From Caldifarciminota bacterium (GTDB taxonomy: Bacteria > Hydrothermota > Tepidihabitantia > SM23-42): 14,352 nucleotides of DNA. Numbering within the stretch: the stretch's first letter is position 1; each line of letters begins with the position of its first letter. The notes beneath the pieces are model-generated. The model searched no databases and had not been told where the DNA came from. It was given only the letters and a program-made list of their open reading frames with translations. This document shows positions 1 through 6,659 of this stretch, piece after piece. The DNA is taken from positions 1 to 14,352 of the forward strand of contig DAOVAN010000028.1 of NCBI GenBank assembly GCA_030671005.1, given 5' to 3'. The position numbers and the translations under genes are program-made.

Positions 1-770
1 TCTGATGTATCGATGAGCGAAGAGAAGAATATTTTGATACGGCCGCCACCAGCACCACCACCACCACCAAGGGCTGCATCACCGCCGTTGCCGCCATGAG
101 CATTGATGTGAACGTGCTGTAACATGACCGTATCGGCCCAGAGCATGATGCCACCACCAGCACCGCCGCCGCTCGCTTCCAAACCAGCAGACCCAGGTTC
201 CCCATTTTGACCATGGACTTCAATATGTGATGTGTCGATGCTTATTCGCTGTCCACGTAGACATACCATGGCACCGCCAATGCCGCCGCTGCTTATTACG
301 ACGCTCAAACGTCCGGCACCACCGCCCGAACCCATCTCAATGAGCGTATCTGCAGAATCACCGTACGCAATGCCACCGCCACCGCCACTGTAGTCACCAC
401 CAGCGCCACCGTCGCCTCCGTATGCACCGCCACCTCCAGCACCGCCGTTGACACCGCCGGCACCGCCACCACCCGGTCCGTAGCCCCAGGGATGACTGTT
501 CATATAACCGCCCCTGTGACCTCTTTCCGAGCCGTCTATTGATGACGAATCAGTCATTACAATGCAAGGCGCGTTCAGAATGAGCCAACCCATTGAATCC
601 GGCGCCAGGGTCGCTGCGCGCACAAAGAGCCTTGCATGGTTCTTGAGATGAACTTTTAGGGCATATTGATGGCTGCCGCATATGGTGAGCGTATCATTGT
701 CGACAAGCAAGCTATCGCTGTCCTCATAAACATAGCCAAAGATGATAGTAACACACAGTAATATAGTCAT
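1..770 (-). CDS. Glycine-rich secreted/surface protein, C-terminus cut by window edge
   Basis: The minus-strand frame opens at ATG 770-768 and stays open for 256 codons to the left edge. An in-frame TGA at 794-792 and no other start codon fix the start. Residues 2-15 are a hydrophobic, uncharged signal-like segment. Residues 20-85 look like a small beta-rich domain with alternating hydrophobic strands. Residues 97-133 are almost pure Gly/Ala with Tyr, Asp and Asn. From about 150 onward, strand-like segments (RLSVVIS, RISIDTSHIEVHG, IMLWADTVMLQHVHINAHG, RIKIFFSS) alternate with Gly clusters such as GGGGGAGGGRI. This suggests a repetitive beta-helix or beta-roll surface protein. Similar Gly-rich exported proteins are seen in large uncultivated bacterial genomes, but no molecular function is established that I can name. 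A GAGGG at 779-775 precedes the start. It is transcribed divergently from the peptidase operon. The frame is credible because of the start signal, the promoter and the non-random Gly periodicity. Exact family and full length are unknown. Confidence 0.82.
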   Translation of the reverse strand, partial: MTILLCVTIIFGYVYEDSDSLLVDNDTLTICGSHQYALKVHLKNHARLFVRAATLAPDSMGWLILNAPCIVMTDSSSIDGSERGHRGGYMNSHPWGYGPGGGGAGGVNGGAGGGGAYGGDGGAGGDYSGGGGGIAYGDSADTLIEMGSGGGAGRLSVVISSGGIGGAMVCLRGQRISIDTSHIEVHGQNGEPGSAGLEASGGGAGGGIMLWADTVMLQHVHINAHGGNGGDAALGGGGGAGGGRIKIFFSSLIDTS

Positions 771-784
771 TTTACCCTCGACAA

Positions 785-813
785 AATATACTCATTGTCC
801 ATCAGGAAGTCAA
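785..813 (-). promoter_or_regulatory. Sigma70-like promoter of the glycine-rich protein gene
   Basis: Read on the minus strand, TTGACT (813-808) and TATATT (790-785) are separated by 17 nt. Each box matches five of six consensus bases. The predicted start near 778 leaves a leader of about 8 nt that contains most of a GAGGG ribosome-binding sequence before ATG 770. It is inferred from consensus match and position only. Confidence 0.6.
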
Positions 814-867
814 TAGATGACACGGAGATCTTCTTAAGAAAGAAAATCTTGCAGAGCTCTCACCATG

Positions 868-895
868 TTGACAATAATAGGTTATTAACTATAAT
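868..895 (+). promoter_or_regulatory. Sigma70-like promoter of the long operon, placed for leaderless mRNA
   Basis: TTGACA (868-873) and TATAAT (890-895) are perfect consensus boxes with a 16-nt spacer. Only 6 nt separate the -10 box from ATG 902, so a start 7 nt after the box would fall on the A of the start codon. No Shine-Dalgarno sequence lies upstream of 902. The spacer contains a small dyad (AATAA at 873-877, TTATT at 882-886) that could be an operator or chance. Confidence 0.75.
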
Positions 896-901
896 TTATC
901 C

Positions 902-1915
902 ATGCTAAAAGCGCTAAGTGAATTAATGGGTGTTAGTGGAGATGAAGGTAGGGTCAGGGAATACTTGAGAGATAAGATTGGGAAACATGTCGCCGAATTA
1001 GTTGAGGACCCTTATGGTAATCTGATCGTCCGGAAAGGCAAGCAGAAGAAGCCGAGAATACTGCTCGCTGCACACATGGATGAAGTGGGTTTTATGATAA
1101 CGGGTATCGAGAAGAGCGGTCTCCTCAGATTCCATGCGATAGGAATGATGACGGGCGTACTCATGGCTAAGAGAGTCTCCATTGGTGAGGATGAAGTGTC
1201 TGGGGTGATTGGGCACAAACCAATACACTTGGCCAAGAAGGAAGAGATGAAAAAGATGCCAGATTTGAAGGATCTGTTTATTGACATTGGCGTGTCTTCG
1301 AAGGACGCGGCGAGCAAGCTCGTCCAGGTTGGAGACTATGCCACTTTTGACACGCAATTCCATGATAACGGAGATTTCATCAGGGGCAAGGCGTTTGATG
1401 ACCGAATAGGTTGTTACATTCTGCTTCAACTAATCATGAAATCCGACTTACCTCTTTACTATGCGTTCACTGTACAGGAGGAAGTAGGGCTGAGGGGTGC
1501 TCGTATCGCCGCCTATCGTGTGAACCCTGATGTTGCACTGGCCGTTGATACGACAGCGTCGGGTGAGTGGCCTACTGATAAGGATGTAGCGCAGTATCCA
1601 GTGATTGGAAAAGGGCCGATCATAACGGTCGCTGATCGTTCAGTCATTTGTGATGAGAAGATTGTGGGATTGTTGAGGGACACAGCTGACGAAAGGCGGA
1701 TCCCGTACCAGATGAAGAAACCGATGATCGGCGGTACTGATGCAGGCGCTATGCACTTGATACGGGCCGGCGTGAGGACAGCGGTGGTGAGTATTGCTGC
1801 ACGCTACATTCATTCGCCGCTTGCGATTGTATCGAAAAAGGACATTACGTCAGCCGTCAAACTGATCGATTACAGTATCAAAAAAATTATAAGAAAGGAA
1901 AAATTATGGGCTTGA
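902..1915 (+). CDS. M42 family metallo-aminopeptidase (glutamyl/TET-type), copy 1
   Basis: This 337-residue protein has the usual M42 length and all expected metal and catalytic positions: His58-Met-Asp60 (HMDEVG), Asp166 in AFDDR, Glu193-Glu194 in VQEEVGLRGAR (general base plus metal ligand), Asp216 in AVDTT, and His304 in YIHSP. M42 enzymes are cytosolic, usually dodecameric TET aminopeptidases with two metal ions that trim peptides produced by the proteasome or other proteases. The PDZ-like dimerisation domain would lie at about 70-155. No signal peptide is visible. It is the first gene of the operon and overlaps the next, a paralogue, by 10 nt. The start is well supported: an in-frame TAG lies at 878-880 and no other ATG, GTG or TTG intervenes. 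There is no ribosome-binding site; the promoter sits directly against the ATG. Substrate preference (Glu/Asp, Leu or Lys) cannot be read from sequence. The older family label endoglucanase/CelM is unlikely to be its activity. Confidence 0.95.
   Translation: MLKALSELMGVSGDEGRVREYLRDKIGKHVAELVEDPYGNLIVRKGKQKKPRILLAAHMDEVGFMITGIEKSGLLRFHAIGMMTGVLMAKRVSIGEDEVSGVIGHKPIHLAKKEEMKKMPDLKDLFIDIGVSSKDAASKLVQVGDYATFDTQFHDNGDFIRGKAFDDRIGCYILLQLIMKSDLPLYYAFTVQEEVGLRGARIAAYRVNPDVALAVDTTASGEWPTDKDVAQYPVIGKGPIITVADRSVICDEKIVGLLRDTADERRIPYQMKKPMIGGTDAGAMHLIRAGVRTAVVSIAARYIHSPLAIVSKKDITSAVKLIDYSIKKIIRKEKLWA
1894..1899 (+). promoter_or_regulatory. Shine-Dalgarno site of the second M42 gene
   Basis: AAAGGA lies 6 nt before ATG 1906, inside the 3' end of the first M42 gene. 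It supports the 10-nt overlap start and contrasts with the absent site at 902. Confidence 0.65.
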
Positions 1916-2916
1916 TCGAGGAACTCTGCAATGCCTATGGTCCAGCAGGTCGGGAGCATGGTGTGCGTAAACTTATCCAAAAGGAGCTAAAGAAGCATTG
2001 TCCGAAGATTCATACGGATCGGCTGGGCAATCTGATCGCACGCCGGCCTGCGCAGAACGCCAAGACCGGTGAGAAGATAATGTTGTGCGCGCATATGGAC
2101 GAAATAGGTTTGATTGTTACTTACATCGATAAGAAGGGATTCTTGAGATTTACGAATGTAGGTGGTATTTTCCCGGGACGAATTCTTCATCAAAGAGTGG
2201 TTTTTGAGAACGGGACGATTGGCGTAATTGGTTTTGACCGGGACGAGGGGTCATTGAAAACACCGGAAAAACCCAAGTTAGATAAAATGTATATAGATAT
2301 CGGTGCCGGAAATAGGAAAGAGGCGCAACAGATGGTGCAGATCGGAGACATTGCATCTTTTTATCAACAGGCCATACACATCAGTGATACCCGAATATCA
2401 TCGAAAGCACTGGATGATCGGATTGGTTGCTATTGCTTGATAGAAGCTGCGAAGAAAGTGAAGAATAGGAAGCATGATCTCTATTTTGTATTCTCGGTGC
2501 AGGAAGAGGTTGGCCTGCGTGGTGCACGCACCGGTGCCTTTGCTATTGCACCAAATTATGCGCTTGCCGTGGATGTTACTGATACCGGTGATACGCCAGA
2601 GGCTCATAAAATGGAGGTTGCGCTTGGTAAGGGAACAGCGATAAAGGTAAAAGACAGTTGGTTTATCGCGAACCCGATGATCAAAGACAAATTGGTTAAG
2701 TATGCAAAAACCCTGAAAATACCTTATCAATTGGAAATACTGGAGATGGGAACAACCGATGCCGCGATTATTCAGCTGGTAAGAGAAGGCGTCATGAGCG
2801 GGGTGTTATCAATACCCACGAGATATATACATTCGACGAACGAAGTGTGTGACATGAATGATGTTAAGGGTACCATTAAACTACTAACATATGTTTGCGA
2901 GAAAGGCTTGAGCTAG
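1906..2916 (+). CDS. M42 family metallo-aminopeptidase, copy 2
   Basis: This 336-residue paralogue of the preceding gene shares its whole length and motif order: His63-Met-Asp65 (HMDEIG), Asp170 in ALDDR, Glu200-Glu201 in VQEEVGLRGAR, Asp223 in AVDVT, His309 in YIHST, plus MGTTDAA near 281-287. All five metal ligands and the catalytic Glu are present, so it should be active. It differs from copy 1 in the dimerisation/PDZ-like region (about 75-160) and in the specificity loops, where copy 1 has GGTDAGAMH and this one has GTTDAAIIQ. Paired M42 genes occur in many prokaryotes, and different TET subunits are known to co-assemble in Pyrococcus, so a mixed particle of both products is a reasonable inference. 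It starts inside the upstream gene with its own AAAGGA site and is followed after 3 nt by an envelope peptidase gene. It is likely cytosolic, without signal peptide. Confidence 0.95.
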   Translation: MGLIEELCNAYGPAGREHGVRKLIQKELKKHCPKIHTDRLGNLIARRPAQNAKTGEKIMLCAHMDEIGLIVTYIDKKGFLRFTNVGGIFPGRILHQRVVFENGTIGVIGFDRDEGSLKTPEKPKLDKMYIDIGAGNRKEAQQMVQIGDIASFYQQAIHISDTRISSKALDDRIGCYCLIEAAKKVKNRKHDLYFVFSVQEEVGLRGARTGAFAIAPNYALAVDVTDTGDTPEAHKMEVALGKGTAIKVKDSWFIANPMIKDKLVKYAKTLKIPYQLEILEMGTTDAAIIQLVREGVMSGVLSIPTRYIHSTNEVCDMNDVKGTIKLLTYVCEKGLS

Positions 2917-2919
2917 GTA

Positions 2920-3672
2920 ATGAAGAAGGGTTATTCCATAGTAATCACATCGGACGACTCGACTAGTTCAAAGCACTATTTCCTTACGAAAAAGAGTATT
3001 ATTTTTATTTCAATATTAGTGATAGTAATCACAATCACCGCAGTCGTTGCTGCGTTGAACTACACGAGCGTTTCAGTTAAAGCGATGGAAGTAGACATGT
3101 TGAGAAGGCGTAATGCCCGATTAGAACAGGAGTTTGCGAAGATTGAAGAGATACGTGAGGATTTACGCATTGCTGAGGCAGACAATAGAAAGATAAAAGT
3201 CATGTTGGGCATCGAAAAAACGCCGGAAGTCGTCGAGCCCAGCATAACGGAGATCAGTCCAAACTACACCGAGATCGAAGTGCTAAAAGAGATTCAGGAG
3301 AATATTCCTTCGCTTCTGCCTACCATGGGTAAGGTATCCAGGCAGTTTGGTCCCGGGCATTACGGTATTGATATCGCTGCTCCACAATTCTCGCCGGTGG
3401 TTGTTGCCGCCTCCGGCATCGTGAATGGTACGGGATGGGATTCGTTATATGGTAACTATATCGTGGTTGAACATAATAAGAACTATTCAACGTTCTACGG
3501 TCACTTGAATTCCATCGAGGTTTTTGATGGTAGCAGAATTAGCGGTGGACAGATCATAGGGACAGTAGGTTCAACCGGGAGGTCTACATCACCGCATCTC
3601 CATTATGAAGTAAGGTTTCGGAATGAACCAGTAGATCCGACGGGGTATCTTCCCTTTTTTGTGCAACTATAA
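2920..3672 (+). CDS. Membrane-anchored M23 (LytM-type) murein endopeptidase
   Basis: This 250-residue protein has a short cytoplasmic tail, one transmembrane helix at about 25-47, a charged coiled-coil segment at about 55-97, a linker, and a C-terminal M23/LytM domain at about 135-246. The zinc site is complete: His147 and Asp151 in HYGIDIAAP, and His228 in PHLHYEV. The catalytic partners His195 (YGHL) and His226 are also present, so it is expected to be an active peptidoglycan DD- or cross-link endopeptidase rather than an EnvC/NlpD-like activator that has lost its ligands. The topology places the enzyme in the periplasm. Single-pass, coiled-coil M23 proteins usually take part in cell-shape or division remodelling; the exact role here is inference. 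It sits 3 nt after the second M42 gene and 9 nt before the first sugar-nucleotide gene. Only a weak ribosome-binding site (AGGT) precedes it. Confidence 0.93.
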   Translation: MKKGYSIVITSDDSTSSKHYFLTKKSIIFISILVIVITITAVVAALNYTSVSVKAMEVDMLRRRNARLEQEFAKIEEIREDLRIAEADNRKIKVMLGIEKTPEVVEPSITEISPNYTEIEVLKEIQENIPSLLPTMGKVSRQFGPGHYGIDIAAPQFSPVVVAASGIVNGTGWDSLYGNYIVVEHNKNYSTFYGHLNSIEVFDGSRISGGQIIGTVGSTGRSTSPHLHYEVRFRNEPVDPTGYLPFFVQL

Positions 3673-3676
3673 GGAG
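3671..3676 (+). promoter_or_regulatory. Shine-Dalgarno site of the first sugar-nucleotide gene
   Basis: AAGGAG overlaps the TAA stop of the M23 gene (3670-3672) and lies 5 nt before ATG 3682. It is the clearest canonical ribosome-binding site in the operon. Confidence 0.7.
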
Positions 3677-3681
3677 TCATT

Positions 3682-4638
3682 ATGAGAATACTCATTACTG
3701 GCATATCTGGTTTCGCAGGAAGCCATCTTGCTGACTACTTTCTGGCACAGGGTAATCATGAAGTCTTCGGAACCATCAAGTGGCGGTCAAACCGGGAGAA
3801 TATTCGTCATATCGAGGGTAAAGTAAGACTCTTGGAGTGTGATATCAGAGACGCCTTTGCCATGAAGGCCGTTCTTGAAGCGTCAAAGCCCGATCATATT
3901 TTTCACCTTGCAGCACAGAGTTATGTTCTATTTTCGTGGCGTGTTCCACAGGAGACAATACAGACCAATATCATTGGTGAACTGAACCTCTTTGAAGGGG
4001 TGCGTGGGTTGAAGCTGGATCCGATGATACATATTGCCGGTTCCAGTGAGGAATATGGTCTGGTACATCCCGATGAATTGCCGATAACCGAAAGTAATCC
4101 ACTTCGTCCCTTGAGCCCATATGCGGTAAGTAAGGTTGCCCAGGATCTGTTAGGCTACCAGTATTTTAAGAGCTACGGTATGCGAATAGTCCGAACCAGG
4201 GCCTTCAACCATACCGGGCCGAGGCGCGGTGATGTTTTTGTGACTTCTAACTTTGCCAAACAGTTGATCGAAATAGAATGCGGTAAGCGCGAGCCAGTCC
4301 TCCACGTCGGAAATCTGGATGCGGTCCGTGACTTTTCGGATGTCAGGGATGTTGTTCGTGCCTATGCTCTTGCTTTGCAGAATGGAACCCCTGGTGAGGT
4401 ATACAATATTGCGTCAGGCACAGGAATCAAGATAAAAGATTTGCTGGCCAAACTGCTCGAGCTCGCGAAGGTCGATGTGAAAATCGAAAAAGATCCAACG
4501 CGCATGAGACCATCTGACGTTGAGTTGCTGACCGGGTCAGCCGAGAAATTCCGGAAGGATACAGGTTGGAAGCCGGAGATTCCTTTTGACAAAACATTGA
4601 AGGACATGATGGATTTCTGGCGCGCGGTCATAAAATGA
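3682..4638 (+). CDS. SDR-type GDP-mannose 4,6-dehydratase / GDP-6-deoxyhexose reductase-like enzyme
   Basis: This 318-residue extended short-chain dehydrogenase has an N-terminal Rossmann glycine motif TGISGFAG (6-13), HLAAQSYV (75-82), a catalytic Ser with nearby Glu in GSSEEYG (120-126), and Tyr147-x3-Lys151 in SPYAVSK. RAFNHTGPRRGDVFVT (173-188) and VGNLDAVRDFSDVRDVV are signatures of the GDP-mannose dehydratase/reductase group. KWRSNREN after beta-2 resembles the NADP-binding segment of GMD enzymes. GSSEEYG and the 318-residue length, shorter than typical GMD (about 340-370), resemble the RMD reductase that makes GDP-D-rhamnose. It could therefore be the 4,6-dehydratase or the 4-reductase of that pathway; together with the next gene it may form the two-step pair. 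It is cytosolic. Its stop overlaps the next start (ATGA). Family assignment is firm; the precise reaction is not. Confidence 0.85.
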   Translation: MRILITGISGFAGSHLADYFLAQGNHEVFGTIKWRSNRENIRHIEGKVRLLECDIRDAFAMKAVLEASKPDHIFHLAAQSYVLFSWRVPQETIQTNIIGELNLFEGVRGLKLDPMIHIAGSSEEYGLVHPDELPITESNPLRPLSPYAVSKVAQDLLGYQYFKSYGMRIVRTRAFNHTGPRRGDVFVTSNFAKQLIEIECGKREPVLHVGNLDAVRDFSDVRDVVRAYALALQNGTPGEVYNIASGTGIKIKDLLAKLLELAKVDVKIEKDPTRMRPSDVELLTGSAEKFRKDTGWKPEIPFDKTLKDMMDFWRAVIK

Positions 4639-5552
4639 AGAAAATTCTTGTGACCGGTAGTGAGGGTTTTGTCGGCTCTCATCTGATAAAGGTCCTTGAG
4701 GAATCGAATATTGATTTGGTGGCGACTTGTTTGCCGCAACTGACCCCCCGGAAGGGCCAGTACGTTCCCTTGGATATTCTGAATTTGGATCATACCATCG
4801 AGGTGCTCAAGCAGTATGAACCAGACGTGGTCTTTCATCTCGCGGCTATCAGTTCGGTCGCGAAATCTTTTCGCGATCGCCCGATAGCTTACCGCACCAA
4901 TGTGGTGGGCACCGCAAACCTTTTGGAAGCAGCCAGGTCCCTGGGCGAGAAGATACGATTTTTCTTCGTATCCACATGCGAGGTCTACGGGGGCGGCGAA
5001 AATCTGTTGGAAGATGCTCCCATTGTGTTGAAAAATCCTTATGCGATAAGCAAGTATGCGGCGGAGTTGATCTGCGCCGACTATCAGACTGATGGATTGG
5101 ACTGCATAATACTGAGACCATTTACGCACACCGGACCGGGTCAGGCCGATACATTTGTCTTGCCGACCGTCGCTAAGCAGATCAGTGAGATTGAAAAAGG
5201 CAAGAGGGCACCTTTAATCGAGTTGGGTAACATCGAAGCAAAGAGGGAGTTTCTCAATATTGGGGATATCGTAGCTGCCTACAAACTGGCTCTCGAAAAG
5301 TGTGTCCCTGGTGAGATCTATAATATATCGGGCAGTCCGGGTTACACGATATCTGAATTGGTTGATATCTTTGCAAAGCTGTCGAGAAAGAGCTTCGACT
5401 TGAGAGTCAACCAAGCGAAAATCAGGAAGGTTGACATACCCGTGCTGCTGGGTAACGGAAGCAAGTTTTCAAAGATCACCGGCTGGTCGCCCAAGATCAA
5501 GATTGAGAAGACCGTAGAGGACCTTTTCAATTATTGGCGCGCCAAAGTGTAG
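4635..5552 (+). CDS. SDR-type GDP-4-keto-6-deoxymannose reductase-like (RMD-like) enzyme
   Basis: This 305-residue extended SDR is paralogous to the preceding enzyme and translationally coupled to it by an ATGA overlap. Visible features are TGSEGFVG (7-14) for NAD(P) binding, FHLAAISSV (67-75), STCEVYG (113-119) with the catalytic Ser/Thr and Glu, Tyr136-x3-Lys140 in NPYAISK, RPFTHTGPGQADTFVLP (161-177) and LGNIEAKREF. THTGPGQ and FVLP recall RMD-type GDP-6-deoxy-D-lyxo-4-hexulose reductases, while GMD hallmarks (PRRGETFVT, an Arg-Ser NADP loop) are missing. The parsimonious reading is that the pair converts GDP-mannose to a GDP-6-deoxyhexose such as GDP-D-rhamnose for glycan synthesis. UDP-glucose 4-epimerase-like or dTDP-sugar chemistry cannot be fully excluded. 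The glycosyltransferase that follows after 9 nt fits use of the product in a surface polysaccharide. Confidence 0.83.
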   Translation: MKKILVTGSEGFVGSHLIKVLEESNIDLVATCLPQLTPRKGQYVPLDILNLDHTIEVLKQYEPDVVFHLAAISSVAKSFRDRPIAYRTNVVGTANLLEAARSLGEKIRFFFVSTCEVYGGGENLLEDAPIVLKNPYAISKYAAELICADYQTDGLDCIILRPFTHTGPGQADTFVLPTVAKQISEIEKGKRAPLIELGNIEAKREFLNIGDIVAAYKLALEKCVPGEIYNISGSPGYTISELVDIFAKLSRKSFDLRVNQAKIRKVDIPVLLGNGSKFSKITGWSPKIKIEKTVEDLFNYWRAKV

Positions 5553-5561
5553 TATTTAGAT

Positions 5562-6659
5562 ATGAACATCCTGGTCATCAACTGGCAGGATTGGGAAAAT
5601 CCGTATGCCGGTGGTGCTGAAGTATACCTTTATGAAATTTTCTCTCGATTGATCAAGAAGGGACATAAGGTCATGCTCCTCTGCAGTAGGGCAAAGGGGC
5701 AGCGTCGACATGACTCGATTGACGGATTTGAGATTTTCCGGATCGGGAGCCGTAATACCTTTAACTTTTTTGCACCGTTTGCCATGCGCGCCCTGTTACG
5801 ACATCGAAAGATTGATATCATCATCGATGATCTCAATAAGATTCCGTTCTATTCTACTGCCTTCACCCGCAAGAGAATCTTGCCTACCCTGATGCATCTT
5901 TTTCGAGGCACGATATATCGTGAGACGAATTTTCTTTTTGCCAGCTACGTTTTTATCACCGAAAGGCTCATCGGTTTTCTTTACCCCCGTATGAATTTCG
6001 TTGCGATATCGAACAGCACGGCAAAGGATCTGAGGGAAATCGGAATCAGAAATAAGATTTATGTAGTACACAGCGGTATCCCGGTAAGGCGATATGCAGG
6101 GCACAGAAAGCGAGAAGAAAATCTCGTAGCATATGTTGGCCGGGTCAAAGCATATAAGTCGATCGACCATTTTGTGCAAGCCGTAGTATCCGTAGCCAAG
6201 CAGAAGAGGATCAGGGCGATGATTGTTGGCGATGGTGATGCGTTGGACCACTTGAAGTCATTGGCGAAGAGTCTGCGTGTTGGTATCGATTTTCCTGGTT
6301 TCGTGTCCGAGGCCGAGAAGTACCGCGTTTACGAGACGGCGCGCGTGATTGTTCAGCCGTCGATCAAAGAGGGTTGGGGCCTCACGGCGATTGAGGCACA
6401 ATCGTGTGGTTCGCCCGTGGTCTGTGCCGATTCGCCCGGGCTGCGTGAAGTCGTAGTTCATGATAAGACCGGTTTTCTCTATGAATATGGTAACATAGAC
6501 GCATTGGCCGCGCGTATTGTCGAACTATTGGAGGACAGCCCCAAATGGCGCCAGTTTTCTGTGGCCGCCAGGAAATGGGCTAGTCAATTCTCTTGGGACC
6601 GTGCGGCTGATAAGTTTGAACGGGTCTTGGTAGAGGAAACCCGGCTCCATGGGAGGTAG
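5562..6659 (+). CDS. GT4 family (GT-B fold) glycosyltransferase
   Basis: This 365-residue retaining glycosyltransferase of the GT4 group has the expected length and both Rossmann halves. The N-terminal half has the acceptor-side loop AGGAEVY (16-22). The C-terminal half starts at about 187 with AYVGRVKAYKS (190-200), where Arg194 and Lys199 match the donor-phosphate-binding pair. The EX7E motif is intact as Glu270 and Glu278 in EGWGLTAIE, followed by SCGSPVV and GFLYEYGN. No transmembrane helix is obvious, so it should act at the cytoplasmic membrane face. It likely adds mannose, rhamnose or a related sugar from a nucleotide donor to a lipid-linked glycan; donor and linkage cannot be read from sequence. 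It follows the sugar-nucleotide pair by 9 nt without a good Shine-Dalgarno site, and its 3' end overlaps the annotated start of the TPR gene by 11 nt. Confidence 0.92.
   Translation: MNILVINWQDWENPYAGGAEVYLYEIFSRLIKKGHKVMLLCSRAKGQRRHDSIDGFEIFRIGSRNTFNFFAPFAMRALLRHRKIDIIIDDLNKIPFYSTAFTRKRILPTLMHLFRGTIYRETNFLFASYVFITERLIGFLYPRMNFVAISNSTAKDLREIGIRNKIYVVHSGIPVRRYAGHRKREENLVAYVGRVKAYKSIDHFVQAVVSVAKQKRIRAMIVGDGDALDHLKSLAKSLRVGIDFPGFVSEAEKYRVYETARVIVQPSIKEGWGLTAIEAQSCGSPVVCADSPGLREVVVHDKTGFLYEYGNIDALAARIVELLEDSPKWRQFSVAARKWASQFSWDRAADKFERVLVEETRLHGR

Noticed and set aside
30..480. CCACCGCCACC-type repeats that could look like a tandem repeat or CRISPR-like array
   Set aside because: No constant spacing or unit. 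The repeats are codons for Gly (GGT/GGC) in the minus-strand reading frame.
998..1429. 143-codon minus-strand frame inside the first M42 gene
   Set aside because: It lies opposite a fully motif-supported peptidase and its translation shows no family features; a shadow frame.
4362..5129. 255-codon open frame on the minus strand across the two sugar-nucleotide genes
   Set aside because: Both plus-strand genes have complete family motifs here. The antisense translation has no recognisable domain and no plausible start signal.
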